In this document: piece by piece, positions 54,573 to 62,890 of the stretch
How the letters are laid out: the number at the start of each line of letters is the position of its first letter
Position numbering within the stretch: position 1 is the first letter of the stretch
Assembly: GCF_040719265.1 (NCBI RefSeq)
Contig: NZ_JBFDAH010000021.1
Location: forward strand, 1-64,000
Length of the DNA stretch: 64,000 bases
Origin: Aliikangiella maris
GTDB taxonomy: Bacteria > Pseudomonadota > Gammaproteobacteria > Enterobacterales > Kangiellaceae
Direction: 5' to 3'
Position numbers and translations under genes: made by a program
Notes under the pieces: model-generated
Database searches by the model: none
Seen by the model: only the letters and a program-made list of their open reading frames with translations
What the model was told of the DNA's origin: nothing

Positions 54573-55109
54573 ATGTTTGATATTGGCTTTTTGGAATTAT
54601 TGCTAATCGGTATTATTGCGCTGCTGGTGTTAGGGCCAGAACGCTTGCCGCGCGCAATTAGAACCGTTGGGTTGTGGGTTGGCAAAGCCAAACAGAGCTT
54701 TAACACCATGAAAACTGAAATTGACCGGGAACTACAAATACAAGATATTCAGCGAGAGCTGGCCGAGAGCAAAGCCAGATTACAAAACAAAGTAGGACTC
54801 AATGAGATTGTCGATGATTTGCATGAATTCCAAGATGGATTCAGCCAGATTGCCAATCAAGTCAATCAAGTCAATCAACCGGTAAATCTAAACATTTCGC
54901 CCACTAATCAAGCCGACTCAAATTTGTCACAAACCCAATCAGACACTCAGCAATCTCAAAAGTCAGTTGCACCGAGCCAAGACAAACAAAGCTCAAATCA
55001 AAGAGAAGACTCACCGAAAGAAGATTTATCAGTCGAAAAGTCGAAATCTTCAGCAAGTACGGCGACTAGTCAACAGCCTCCAACTACGCCTGCACCGCCT
55101 GCGTCCTAA
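54573..55109 (+). CDS. tatB: Sec-independent translocase subunit TatB
   Basis: 178 residues. Typical start MFDIGFLELLLIGIIALLVLGPERLPRA (hinge GPERLP), amphipathic helix (IRTVGLWVGKAKQSFNTM) and a helical middle. The last ~80 residues are low-complexity, rich in Gln, Ser and Asn, ending in a proline run. TatB with TatC receives twin-arginine signal peptides. Seventeen bases after tatA. Confidence 0.96.
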   Translation: MFDIGFLELLLIGIIALLVLGPERLPRAIRTVGLWVGKAKQSFNTMKTEIDRELQIQDIQRELAESKARLQNKVGLNEIVDDLHEFQDGFSQIANQVNQVNQPVNLNISPTNQADSNLSQTQSDTQQSQKSVAPSQDKQSSNQREDSPKEDLSVEKSKSSASTATSQQPPTTPAPPAS

Positions 55110-55129
55110 CAAATAAGTAATTCATCAAC

Positions 55130-55897
55130 ATGACAACACCAGGTGATAATTCACAAACATCGATCAACGATACCGATATGCCATTATTGGCTCACTTATT
55201 GGAATTGCGTAATCGATTATTGCGCGCAGTACTTTCGGTTCTGGTTGTTTTTATCAGCCTCATTTATTGGGCAAATGACATTTATTTAATGCTCGCAGCG
55301 CCATTACAAAAACACTTGCCAGAGTCTTCTCAAATGATCGCGACAGACATTGTCGCCCCCTTTTTAACACCATTTAAAATGACCGCAATTTTGTCCGTTT
55401 TTATTGCCATGCCGTACATTTTGCACCAGGCTTGGGCATTTATATCACCAGGGTTATATCGGCACGAAAAACGCTTTGCTTTTCCACTGCTTTTTTCCAG
55501 TGTTATCTTATTTTATTTAGGGCAAGCATTTGCCTATTTTGTGGTTTTTCCGTTAGCCTGGGCCATATTAATTCATGCTGGTCCAGAAGGTATTCAAGTG
55601 TTACCCGATATTTCCAGCTATTTAAATATTGTCTTAAAAATGTTTTTTGCCTTTGGTTTAGCTTTTGAGATTCCGATAGCGACAGTTTTAATGGTTTGGT
55701 CTGGACTGACTACCGTAGAAAGCTTACGAGAGAAACGCCCCTATGTCATTGTTGGTGTGTTTGTGGTGGGTATGTTATTGACCCCGCCAGATATTTTTTC
55801 CCAAATATTACTGGCGATTCCCATGTGGATTCTTTTTGAATTGGGCATTTTATTTGCTGGTATTAAAAGATCAGATTCGCAGCCAAATGCAGAATAA
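55130..55897 (+). CDS. tatC: Sec-independent translocase subunit TatC
   Basis: 255 residues, six helices. Signature segments: MPLLAHLLELRNRLLRAV at the N-terminus (signal-peptide binding), FVAPF-like IVAPFLTPFKMTAILSVFIAMPYILHQAWAFISPGLY, and GLAFEIPIATVLMVW. It completes a tat operon of normal order, 20 bp after tatB. Confidence 0.97.
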   Translation: MTTPGDNSQTSINDTDMPLLAHLLELRNRLLRAVLSVLVVFISLIYWANDIYLMLAAPLQKHLPESSQMIATDIVAPFLTPFKMTAILSVFIAMPYILHQAWAFISPGLYRHEKRFAFPLLFSSVILFYLGQAFAYFVVFPLAWAILIHAGPEGIQVLPDISSYLNIVLKMFFAFGLAFEIPIATVLMVWSGLTTVESLREKRPYVIVGVFVVGMLLTPPDIFSQILLAIPMWILFELGILFAGIKRSDSQPNAE

Positions 55898-56010
55898 TTT
55901 GCTAAGTCGCCAATTTATAATTTGCCAGTTGGCGAGAAACACATAACATCAAGTTGGCCAAAAGAAACTTAACCACCAAGAAATCATTCAAGAAACATCG
56001 AGTAATTGCC

Positions 56011-56048
56011 AATATAAATATAAATATAAATATAAATATAAATATAAA
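56011..56048. repeat. Hexanucleotide microsatellite (ATAAAT)n
   Basis: A perfect run of about six copies of aatata/ataaat, 38 bp long, located 86 bp upstream of the secreted-protein gene at 56135. Tracts like this gain and lose units during replication and, in a promoter, can switch expression. Confidence 0.8.
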
Positions 56049-56134
56049 ACGCTATGAAGATAATGGCTGTGGGTCAAACAATGGGTAATAAAAAATTTAT
56101 CAACCAAGAAAGTCACTTATGAGGAATGTCATCA

Positions 56135-56686
56135 ATGAATAAGCTACTTAAACTTTCAATTATTGCCCCATTCATTAGTCTAGGATTCATGCAATCTGCG
56201 CAGGCACAAGACATCACTCACTGCCTCAAGATTATCGATAATCTCGAACGTTTAACCTGTTATGACAAAATCGCTAGCGCGCAGCAAAAACAGCCAACGT
56301 TAAAAAATACATCGAGCAAATCCGATTCGATTAACACCATGCCAAAACAGCTAGAGGAAGCTCAAAATAACGCTAAACAACCAGTTACTGAATCAAAAAC
56401 GCAAGATGATTTGCTTCAACAACAAGCAGAAGAGTTTGGCCAAAGAACAACGCCATCGGAACAATTACAAAGTATTGAAAGCCATATAGTTGGTCAGTTT
56501 AAAGGCTGGCAAAAAGGCGCCATCATTCAACTAGAAAATGGCCAGCAGTGGAAAGTAATTAGCGAATCAAAAGGGTATGCCAAATTACAATCCCCCAAAG
56601 CAACCATCAGCCGCGGGATTCTAGGTTCTTTCGATATGCGCATTGAGGGCTTTCGCACGAAAGCCAAAGTCAAACGAATAAAATAA
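56135..56686 (+). CDS. Small secreted protein with CYD motif, function unknown
   Basis: 183 residues from ATG 56135, which has GAGGA at nine bases; an ATG nine bases earlier directly abuts that signal. A signal peptide (LSIIAPFISLGFMQSAQAQ) is followed by ITHCLKIIDNLERLTCYDK, a C...I.(D/N)..eRL.CYD motif seen at the start of many small exported proteins. A Gln/Lys/Ser-rich linker then leads to a beta-type end domain (HIVGQFKGWQKGAIIQLENGQQWKV), which looks like an SH3-like or OB-like fold. No function known. Expression may depend on the microsatellite upstream. Confidence 0.7.
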   Translation: MNKLLKLSIIAPFISLGFMQSAQAQDITHCLKIIDNLERLTCYDKIASAQQKQPTLKNTSSKSDSINTMPKQLEEAQNNAKQPVTESKTQDDLLQQQAEEFGQRTTPSEQLQSIESHIVGQFKGWQKGAIIQLENGQQWKVISESKGYAKLQSPKATISRGILGSFDMRIEGFRTKAKVKRIK

Positions 56687-56719
56687 TCAGTTTTTGATAA
56701 AGATTGAATAACGGGGTAA

Positions 56720-57514
56720 TTGTTGATTATGAGCTTTGATATCTTTCTTAGTTATTCCTTTAAGGCAATTTTATTACCACCGGGTATCAATCTGCTGATT
56801 GCTTTCATTGCGCTGTTGCTAATCGGCAAGTACCGCAAGAGTATGACCACGTTAATAACGGTTAATTTGTTAAGTCTGTTAATACTCAGTTTGCCAAGTA
56901 CTTCGGATCTGTTAGTTAAACAAATTGAAGCAAACAGCGCGTTATCACATCAGCAAGTGAAGCACCTTGCCAATGACGACTCAGTTAACCGAGCAATCGT
57001 CGTATTATCTGGGGGAAGGATCAATCTGGCACCAGAATATGGTGATATCGATACCGTTAACTCAAAAACACTACAAAGACTGCACTATGCCAGTTGGCTG
57101 CATAAAAGAACAGGTCTTCCTATTTTACTTTCAGGTGGAAGAGTGTTCGATGAAGCGACGGCAGAGTCAGTCATTATGAATCAGGTGATGATTTCAAGTT
57201 TTGGTATTGCGCCTAAATGGATAGAGTCAGACAGTAAAAATACCGCAGAAAATGCCCGCTATTCAGTGGCATTGCTTCAACAAAGTAATATTGATGAAAT
57301 CGTCTTGGTCACTCATGCTTTACACATGCCAAGAGCACAAAGGGCATTTGCTGCCCAAGGGATAAAAATTATTCCAGCAGCAACCGTATTTCAAGGCAGT
57401 CGTGCGAAAAATACACTTTGGACGCGTTTTTTACCCGATCCACAAGCGCTCTTGCAAAGCAGTGCGGCTTTACACGAAATATTAGGACAAATCTGGTATG
57501 ACCTGCGTTATTAA
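56720..57514 (+). CDS. YdcF/ElyC-like DUF218 membrane protein
   Basis: About 264 residues. Two N-terminal helices (ILLPPGINLLIAFIALLLIG, TLITVNLLSLLILSLP) anchor a DUF218 domain: RAIVVLSGGRINLAPE, LPILLSGGRVFDEATAES, ESDSKNTAENARYSV, EIVLVTHALHMPRAQRAF. The two-helix form resembles E. coli ElyC, linked to envelope and undecaprenyl-phosphate homeostasis; SanA and YdcF are relatives. The start is uncertain among two TTG codons (56720, 56723) and ATG 56729; GGGG upstream favours a TTG. Confidence 0.88.
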   Translation: MLIMSFDIFLSYSFKAILLPPGINLLIAFIALLLIGKYRKSMTTLITVNLLSLLILSLPSTSDLLVKQIEANSALSHQQVKHLANDDSVNRAIVVLSGGRINLAPEYGDIDTVNSKTLQRLHYASWLHKRTGLPILLSGGRVFDEATAESVIMNQVMISSFGIAPKWIESDSKNTAENARYSVALLQQSNIDEIVLVTHALHMPRAQRAFAAQGIKIIPAATVFQGSRAKNTLWTRFLPDPQALLQSSAALHEILGQIWYDLRY

Positions 57515-57580
57515 AAGACAAAGTTGTTACAACTATAGCTTTGGCTGAGAGCTAAATTATTTTTTATAAATATCAAGCAG

Positions 57581-57598
57581 TTAAACAACACTGTTTAA
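57581..57598. repeat. Short inverted repeat upstream of pyrE
   Basis: ttaaaca / tgtttaa arms around a 4-base centre, in the 256-bp noncoding region before pyrE. It may be an operator or chance in AT-rich sequence. No attenuator-type terminator precedes pyrE, unlike the rph-pyrE arrangement of enterics. Confidence 0.3.
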
Positions 57599-57770
57599 AA
57601 TATCGAAATGAAACTCGCACAACTATAACAATAATTTAAAAATGGTTAATTGTTGCCTTTGATTAACTCGGTTAAAATGAATGGTTATTCAATAACATCG
57701 GCTTACTTTAGCTAAGCCATGATTAACAAATACTTTATTTTCACACGGAACTCAATATCGACCTGAAACT

Positions 57771-58412
57771 ATGAATAATATAAAAGAACAGTTCATTCAG
57801 TTAGCTATCGAACGCCAGGCGTTAAAATTTGGTGAATTTACCCTGAAATCTGGCCGAATCAGCCCCTATTTTTTTAATGCAGGCTATTTCAATCAAGGAC
57901 AAGATCTGGCCACTCTTGGTAACTGCTATGCAGCCACACTGGTCAAAGCGAACAGTGAGTTTGATATGCTGTTTGGTCCGGCCTACAAAGGTATTCCACT
58001 TGGTACCGCAACAGTTACAGCATTAGCCAATAATCATCAACGAAATTGTGGATTTTGTTTCAACCGCAAAGAGGCAAAAAGCCATGGCGAAGGCGGAAGC
58101 CTAGTAGGTGCACCATTACACGGAAATGTCATGATAGTTGATGATGTTATTACCGCAGGAACCGCTATTCGAGAATCGATCGATATTATAAAAAATGCGG
58201 GAGCAACACCGGCAGGTGTTATTGTTGCACTAGATCGTCAAGAAAAAGGAAAGGGCGAACTATCAGCCATCCAGGAAGTCGAAAAAGAATACAATTTACC
58301 GGTATATGCTATTATCACCTTATCAGACTTGCAAAATTACCTGTCCACTAGTGATTCGCTATCAAAATATGTTGAGACTGTTTCACAATATCGCAATAAA
58401 TATGGGATTTAG
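57771..58412 (+). CDS. pyrE: Orotate phosphoribosyltransferase
   Basis: 213 residues; joins orotate and PRPP to make OMP in pyrimidine synthesis. Landmarks: FTLKSGRISPYFFNAGYFNQG, LFGPAYKGIPLGTATV, CFNRKEAKSHGEGG (catalytic Lys loop) and the PRPP motif VMIVDDVITAGTAI. Full length. It has its own upstream region and is not linked to rph. Confidence 0.97.
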   Translation: MNNIKEQFIQLAIERQALKFGEFTLKSGRISPYFFNAGYFNQGQDLATLGNCYAATLVKANSEFDMLFGPAYKGIPLGTATVTALANNHQRNCGFCFNRKEAKSHGEGGSLVGAPLHGNVMIVDDVITAGTAIRESIDIIKNAGATPAGVIVALDRQEKGKGELSAIQEVEKEYNLPVYAIITLSDLQNYLSTSDSLSKYVETVSQYRNKYGI

Positions 58413-58591
58413 CGAAACTAGCATGTGATTTATCTGGTAATCTGTTATCACCAAATTGCAGATTATCGACAATTTGATTTATGCCATTTCTAACGGCATA
58501 AATTAATCAGCATTTAATGAAAAAGGAAAACAATGGTAGCCAAAATGGTTTGAAAGCATATTTGAACACAAAAACATTAATTGATGTAACT

Positions 58592-59563
58592 ATGAAAAAC
58601 TTTATTACCACTTTATCATTAACCTTCTTAATTTTATTAAGTACGGTTACTTTTGCCAAACAGTTTTATCGCTTTAAAAATTCTGAAGGTAACATGATTG
58701 TAAAAGACCAGCTGACAAACGAAATGATTGCTGCTGGTTACGATGTAATTAATGACCAGGGAAAAATTATCAAACGGGTTGGGCCAGGAAAAACACTTGG
58801 TGAAGAAGAGCAAGAGCGCTTAAAAGAAATAGAGAGAAAGAAAAAAGAGTACGAGTTCAAATTAAAAATTAAAAGTGATGCTGAATTACTCAGACAGTTT
58901 AGTTCTATTAGCGATATTATTCGAAATCGTGATGCACAGTTATTGGCACTTGAGCAACGCATCAAAATTCAGGGAAGCAAATCGGACTTACTTAAGCTAC
59001 AACTTGAAGATCAACAACGTCAAGCCGCCACTCATGAACGCCTAGGCCAAAAAATTCCCAAAATATTACAAGGTGATATTGAAGCAACACAGGCCCAAAT
59101 TGATACTAATATTAACAGTATTGCTACACTGGAAGAAGAAAAAGTGGATGTCGCAAGCCGATTTGAAACAGATATTATTCGCTATAAAAAACTCGAATCG
59201 CTACGCAGAACAATTAAACAGGAAAGCCCACAAAATGATGGTAGTCGCCCAGTTATTTATGACTGTGCATCAATAGCTGATTGCCAAAAAGCTTGGCAGC
59301 TGGCTCAAGTTTATGCCAAAGATAATGCTTCGGGACAAATTGAAATTATTACAAATGCCCTTATTCTGACATCTAAACCAGAAAAGGAAACGGACATTGC
59401 CTTATCGTTTTCAAAAATTCCAGCCCCAAATAATAAAAGCCAAATTGTTTTTGAAGTTACTTGCAATGAATCTGAGCAAGGTGCAGATTTGTGTAAAAGT
59501 GACTTTGTTAAAAACGTAAGAAAAAACTATCTCAAATTGGTTGAATCAACAATTAACAGTTAA
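58592..59563 (+). CDS. Secreted coiled-coil protein, function unknown
   Basis: 323 residues from ATG 58592 (MKNFITTLSLTFLILLSTVTFAKQF), giving a clean signal peptide; an upstream in-frame ATG would put 25 polar residues ahead of it. After the signal, FYRFKNSEGNMIVKDQLTNEM recalls DUF4124-type domains (a YRW/F-x-DxxG-x-x-x-x-D strand pair). A long helical region (LKEIERKKKEYEFKLKIKSD to about residue 200) is probably coiled coil. The C-terminal domain has paired Cys (YDCASIADCQKAWQLA, VTCNESEQGADLCKSDF). No known role; it lies between pyrE and a terminator. Confidence 0.7.
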   Translation: MKNFITTLSLTFLILLSTVTFAKQFYRFKNSEGNMIVKDQLTNEMIAAGYDVINDQGKIIKRVGPGKTLGEEEQERLKEIERKKKEYEFKLKIKSDAELLRQFSSISDIIRNRDAQLLALEQRIKIQGSKSDLLKLQLEDQQRQAATHERLGQKIPKILQGDIEATQAQIDTNINSIATLEEEKVDVASRFETDIIRYKKLESLRRTIKQESPQNDGSRPVIYDCASIADCQKAWQLAQVYAKDNASGQIEIITNALILTSKPEKETDIALSFSKIPAPNNKSQIVFEVTCNESEQGADLCKSDFVKNVRKNYLKLVESTINS

Positions 59564-59620
59564 AATCAAAGCTGCTTGCTGTACTGTTTTAAACCGATTT
59601 ATGCTTAACAGAAAACCAAT

Positions 59621-59647
59621 AAAAAAGAGGCTAAAAGCCTCTTTTTT
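59621..59647. terminator. Bidirectional terminator between convergent genes
   Basis: Stem aaaaaagaggc / gcctctttttt with loop taaaa, lying between the convergent coiled-coil gene and slmA. It can serve both strands. Confidence 0.88.
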
Positions 59648-59733
59648 ATATTTCATTAGTCAGATAGATTACATTTAGTGCATTAATTGAAACACAATTA
59701 AATCCAATTACTACCAACGCAATCCATCAAAAC

Positions 59734-60324
59734 TCAATGATTTTGACTTAATCCTTGAGTCAATATTTTCCATTGGTTATCCCATCCTTCCAAAGGTGCA
59801 TTTTTAAAACTGGAACGCACAAACTGCTGTAAACGCCCTTCAATAATCGTTGTCATGAGTTTTGCCATTGCACCGGCATCCAGAGTCGACTTTCCCGCCG
59901 CAATAGCAGCGTCACGAACTATCTGTTTTAACTGTGTTTCAAGACGCTCAAAAAACTGAGATACACGCTCTTTTAATCGTTGTGTTTCGCCCAGCAAAAC
60001 TTCGCCGGTTAGTAATCGACAAATTCCTGCATTTCGATGGGCAAAATTAAGCACCAATGAAGCAACTAAATAACATTTTTCAAGACTACTTTGCTCGTTC
60101 TCACTAATTGTGTTGACTCGGCTAAAAATACTTTCTTCGCAAAAATCCAGTAACGATTCATACATTCTCGCTTTACTTGGAAAGTGACGATACAGTGCAG
60201 CCTCAGAAACACCGACTTCCTTTGCCAAGCGAGCAGTTGTGATACGATCGCCCAAATCATTTTCTAGCATGTGAGCGAGACTTTGCAAAATGTCCTGTTT
60301 TCTATTTGTTTTTTTATCGGCCAC
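59734..60324 (-). CDS. slmA: Nucleoid occlusion factor SlmA
   Basis: 196 residues, TetR fold. SlmA binds specific chromosomal sites and blocks FtsZ ring assembly over the nucleoid. The helix-turn-helix is ITTARLAKEVGVSEAALYRHFPSKARMYESLLDF (positions about 28-61), and the C-terminal region keeps the SlmA pattern: ICRLLTGEVLLGETQRLKERV and GRLQQFVRSSFK. It lies 9 bp after algC and near coaBC and pyrE, the classic slmA neighbourhood. Confidence 0.96.
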   Translation of the reverse strand: MADKKTNRKQDILQSLAHMLENDLGDRITTARLAKEVGVSEAALYRHFPSKARMYESLLDFCEESIFSRVNTISENEQSSLEKCYLVASLVLNFAHRNAGICRLLTGEVLLGETQRLKERVSQFFERLETQLKQIVRDAAIAAGKSTLDAGAMAKLMTTIIEGRLQQFVRSSFKNAPLEGWDNQWKILTQGLSQNH

Positions 60325-60333
60325 TAAAATCTC

Positions 60334-62865
60334 CTAAAACTCTAAATTGAGACTACTATCCACCATCAAAATTTGCTGCTTAAATATTTTCTTGATCCGC
60401 TCGACTGCATCTTGTGTATCACCTTCAAATCGGATAACTAGATTTGGCGTTGTATTCGATGCTCGAACTAATCCCCATCCATCAGCGTATTCAACCCGAA
60501 CCCCATCAATATCAATCATTTTTCCTTCACCAAAAGCCCCCTGCTTTGCTAAACGACTCACAAAATCAAATTTACGCTCATCACCAATCTTAATATTAAT
60601 TTCAGGGGTAACTTCGCTATTGGGTAACGCTTTGAAAATTTCGGCAGATTTTCGTGTATCAGCAGATAAAATCTCCAGTAATCTTGCGGCGGTATATAGC
60701 GCATCATCAAATCCGTACCAGCGCTCTTTAAAGAAAATATGGCCACTACATTCGCCCGCTAGCAGCGCACCAGTTTCGCGCATTTTGGCTTTTACCAGCG
60801 AGTGCCCCGTTTTCCACATGATTGGATGTCCACCATTACTGGAAATAACTTTTGACAAATGCTTGGTACATTTAACATCAAAAATAATATCAGCGCCGGG
60901 GTTACGAGATAGCACATCCATCGAATAAAGCATCATTTGACGATCCGGCCAGATAATATTACCTTCTGAATCTATCACTCCCAAGCGATCACCATCACCA
61001 TCAAAAGCTAAACCAATATCGGCTTGCTCTGATTTGACCAAGTCAATTAATTCTTGCAGATTTTCAGGCTTACTAGGATCAGGATGGTGGTTAGGGAAAT
61101 TGCCATCAACTTTACAATAAAGCCCGACCACTTCACAGCCAAGAGCCTGCAATAACTGTGGTGCAATTTTTCCAGCAACCCCGTTACCACAATCAACCGC
61201 CACTTTTAGCGGCTGGGCTAACGCAACATCACCAGTCACTTGAGCAATATAATCCTGTGTTACCGACATGGTTTCAGCACTTCCACTGCCTTTCACCATA
61301 TTTCCTTTTTCGATGCGCTCGCGCAGTTCCTGAATCTCTTTACCCGACAGCGTTTTACCGGCAATAACTATTTTTAGTCCATTATAATCTTTTGGGTTAT
61401 GGCTACCAGTCAACATCACACCACTGCTTGCATCAAGATAGTTAGTGGCAAAATAAAGTAGCGGCGTTGGCTCTTCGCCAATATCAATAACATCTCGTCC
61501 ACTTTCCACCAACCCCTGCTTCAATGCATCAAGCAATGATGGGCCAGATAGTCGGCCATCTCTGGCGACCACAACACGTTGCTCACCTCGCTCAAACGCT
61601 TCGCTGCCAATTGCCCGACCTAATTCTTTAACAATTTCTTCGTTCAATGTGTCACCAACAATTCCACGAATATCATATTCTCTAAATATGTTTGCTGAAA
61701 TTGCCGAACGCTCCGGTTCTTGAGTATTGATAATTTCTAACCCCTCTTCTGTATTTGTATTAGATGATAATGCTCGAATTAACGAGCCTGATTCATGTTC
61801 AATTGCTGGCTGCGGTTTGGCAGGTTCGGCCGGTTGTTTTTCTGGCGCTTGCGTGCTTAAGGTAAAACCTTCACGCAATAACGTCTTACCCATATCCTCA
61901 AACACTTGTAGTTCGAGCTCTGGGATTGCCTGTGGCTTGGCTTCATTTGAACTATCAATTAACCATTTAACAAAGTTTGATGCATCACTACGCACCATAG
62001 TCTGGAGCTTTTTAAGTCCCAAAAAGCCGCCGACACCAACCAATACCATTACCAGAAATAATCCACCAAAAAATAACATTAACTCTAAACGATAATTAAA
62101 CTTATCAGGCTCGGCAGGCCAAAAAGCAATCCGCCAATGAGTGTGCGGTACACTGGCAATTCCCATCGCATCACCAGATTTCAGTTGTGCATCACCAATT
62201 GCAGTAATCGTTCTATTTTGATTCGCAAAACTTTGCAAAAACTCATAATATCCTGGTACTAATCTCTCTTTAGGTAACGCTTCATTAAAAATTTTAAAGT
62301 CCACACCAATTAGTGCCACTTTACTCGTACCAAAAACCTTAAATATCACGGCAATATGTTGGCTGTCCGAGCCAGAGTTAATCGCTTCTGGCATGATATC
62401 GTTATTTGTTTTTAACTGGCGCAATAGCTGCAGAGTAACATTGGTAATCACCGGTTTTGATTGTGCGTCGACATCATGAATATCATCATCGAGTAAACGC
62501 ACACCAACCACACTGTGCAATCGTTTTTGTAAGTCTTCTTCGATTTGCTTTACTTCAGCCGGATTAGAGCGACGGAGAATCTGCTTCACATCAGGGTCAT
62601 TTAAAATGGATTGCGAAGAAAGTTTTATTGACTCCAAGCGACTTAAGACCAGCTCCATATAAGAAGTCATCGTCACATCGACAAAGGTATCGTTGCGATC
62701 TTCTGCCGGTTGCACCACCACCAAATAATACTGCACGATAGCAACAAATATAATCGTTAGCACACACAAACTTAGGTAAGGTAATGCGTATGACAACAAG
62801 GTATTCGATTTAATTTTAGCTTTAACTTTTTGTTGTTGTTTTTCTTTATCTTTATTGATCTTCAC
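60334..62865 (-). CDS. algC: Phosphomannomutase/phosphoglucomutase AlgC with membrane N-terminus
   Basis: 843 residues. The catalytic part (about 390-843) is an alpha-phosphohexomutase: FREYDIRGIVGDTLNEE, active Ser488 in GVMLTGSHNPKDYNGLK, metal loop FDGDGDRLGVID, sugar loop AGECSGHIFF, phosphate loop RASNTTPNLVIRFEGD. It interconverts 6- and 1-phosphates of mannose and glucose for polysaccharide and LPS precursors. The first ~390 residues hold two membrane helices (LPYLSLCVLTIIFVAIVQYYL; LMLFFGGLFLVMVLVGVGGF) around a ~200-residue periplasmic domain, then a Pro/Glu-rich linker. This long form also occurs in pseudomonads. Confidence 0.95.
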   Translation of the reverse strand: MKINKDKEKQQQKVKAKIKSNTLLSYALPYLSLCVLTIIFVAIVQYYLVVVQPAEDRNDTFVDVTMTSYMELVLSRLESIKLSSQSILNDPDVKQILRRSNPAEVKQIEEDLQKRLHSVVGVRLLDDDIHDVDAQSKPVITNVTLQLLRQLKTNNDIMPEAINSGSDSQHIAVIFKVFGTSKVALIGVDFKIFNEALPKERLVPGYYEFLQSFANQNRTITAIGDAQLKSGDAMGIASVPHTHWRIAFWPAEPDKFNYRLELMLFFGGLFLVMVLVGVGGFLGLKKLQTMVRSDASNFVKWLIDSSNEAKPQAIPELELQVFEDMGKTLLREGFTLSTQAPEKQPAEPAKPQPAIEHESGSLIRALSSNTNTEEGLEIINTQEPERSAISANIFREYDIRGIVGDTLNEEIVKELGRAIGSEAFERGEQRVVVARDGRLSGPSLLDALKQGLVESGRDVIDIGEEPTPLLYFATNYLDASSGVMLTGSHNPKDYNGLKIVIAGKTLSGKEIQELRERIEKGNMVKGSGSAETMSVTQDYIAQVTGDVALAQPLKVAVDCGNGVAGKIAPQLLQALGCEVVGLYCKVDGNFPNHHPDPSKPENLQELIDLVKSEQADIGLAFDGDGDRLGVIDSEGNIIWPDRQMMLYSMDVLSRNPGADIIFDVKCTKHLSKVISSNGGHPIMWKTGHSLVKAKMRETGALLAGECSGHIFFKERWYGFDDALYTAARLLEILSADTRKSAEIFKALPNSEVTPEINIKIGDERKFDFVSRLAKQGAFGEGKMIDIDGVRVEYADGWGLVRASNTTPNLVIRFEGDTQDAVERIKKIFKQQILMVDSSLNLEF

Positions 62866-62890
62866 TAGACATCTCCGATCCGGACTTTAT

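Noticed and set aside
56011..56048. Microsatellite considered as a CRISPR-like or origin repeat
   Set aside because: The unit is 6 bp with no spacers and no DnaA-box cluster; it is a simple sequence repeat. No CRISPR array was seen anywhere in the window.
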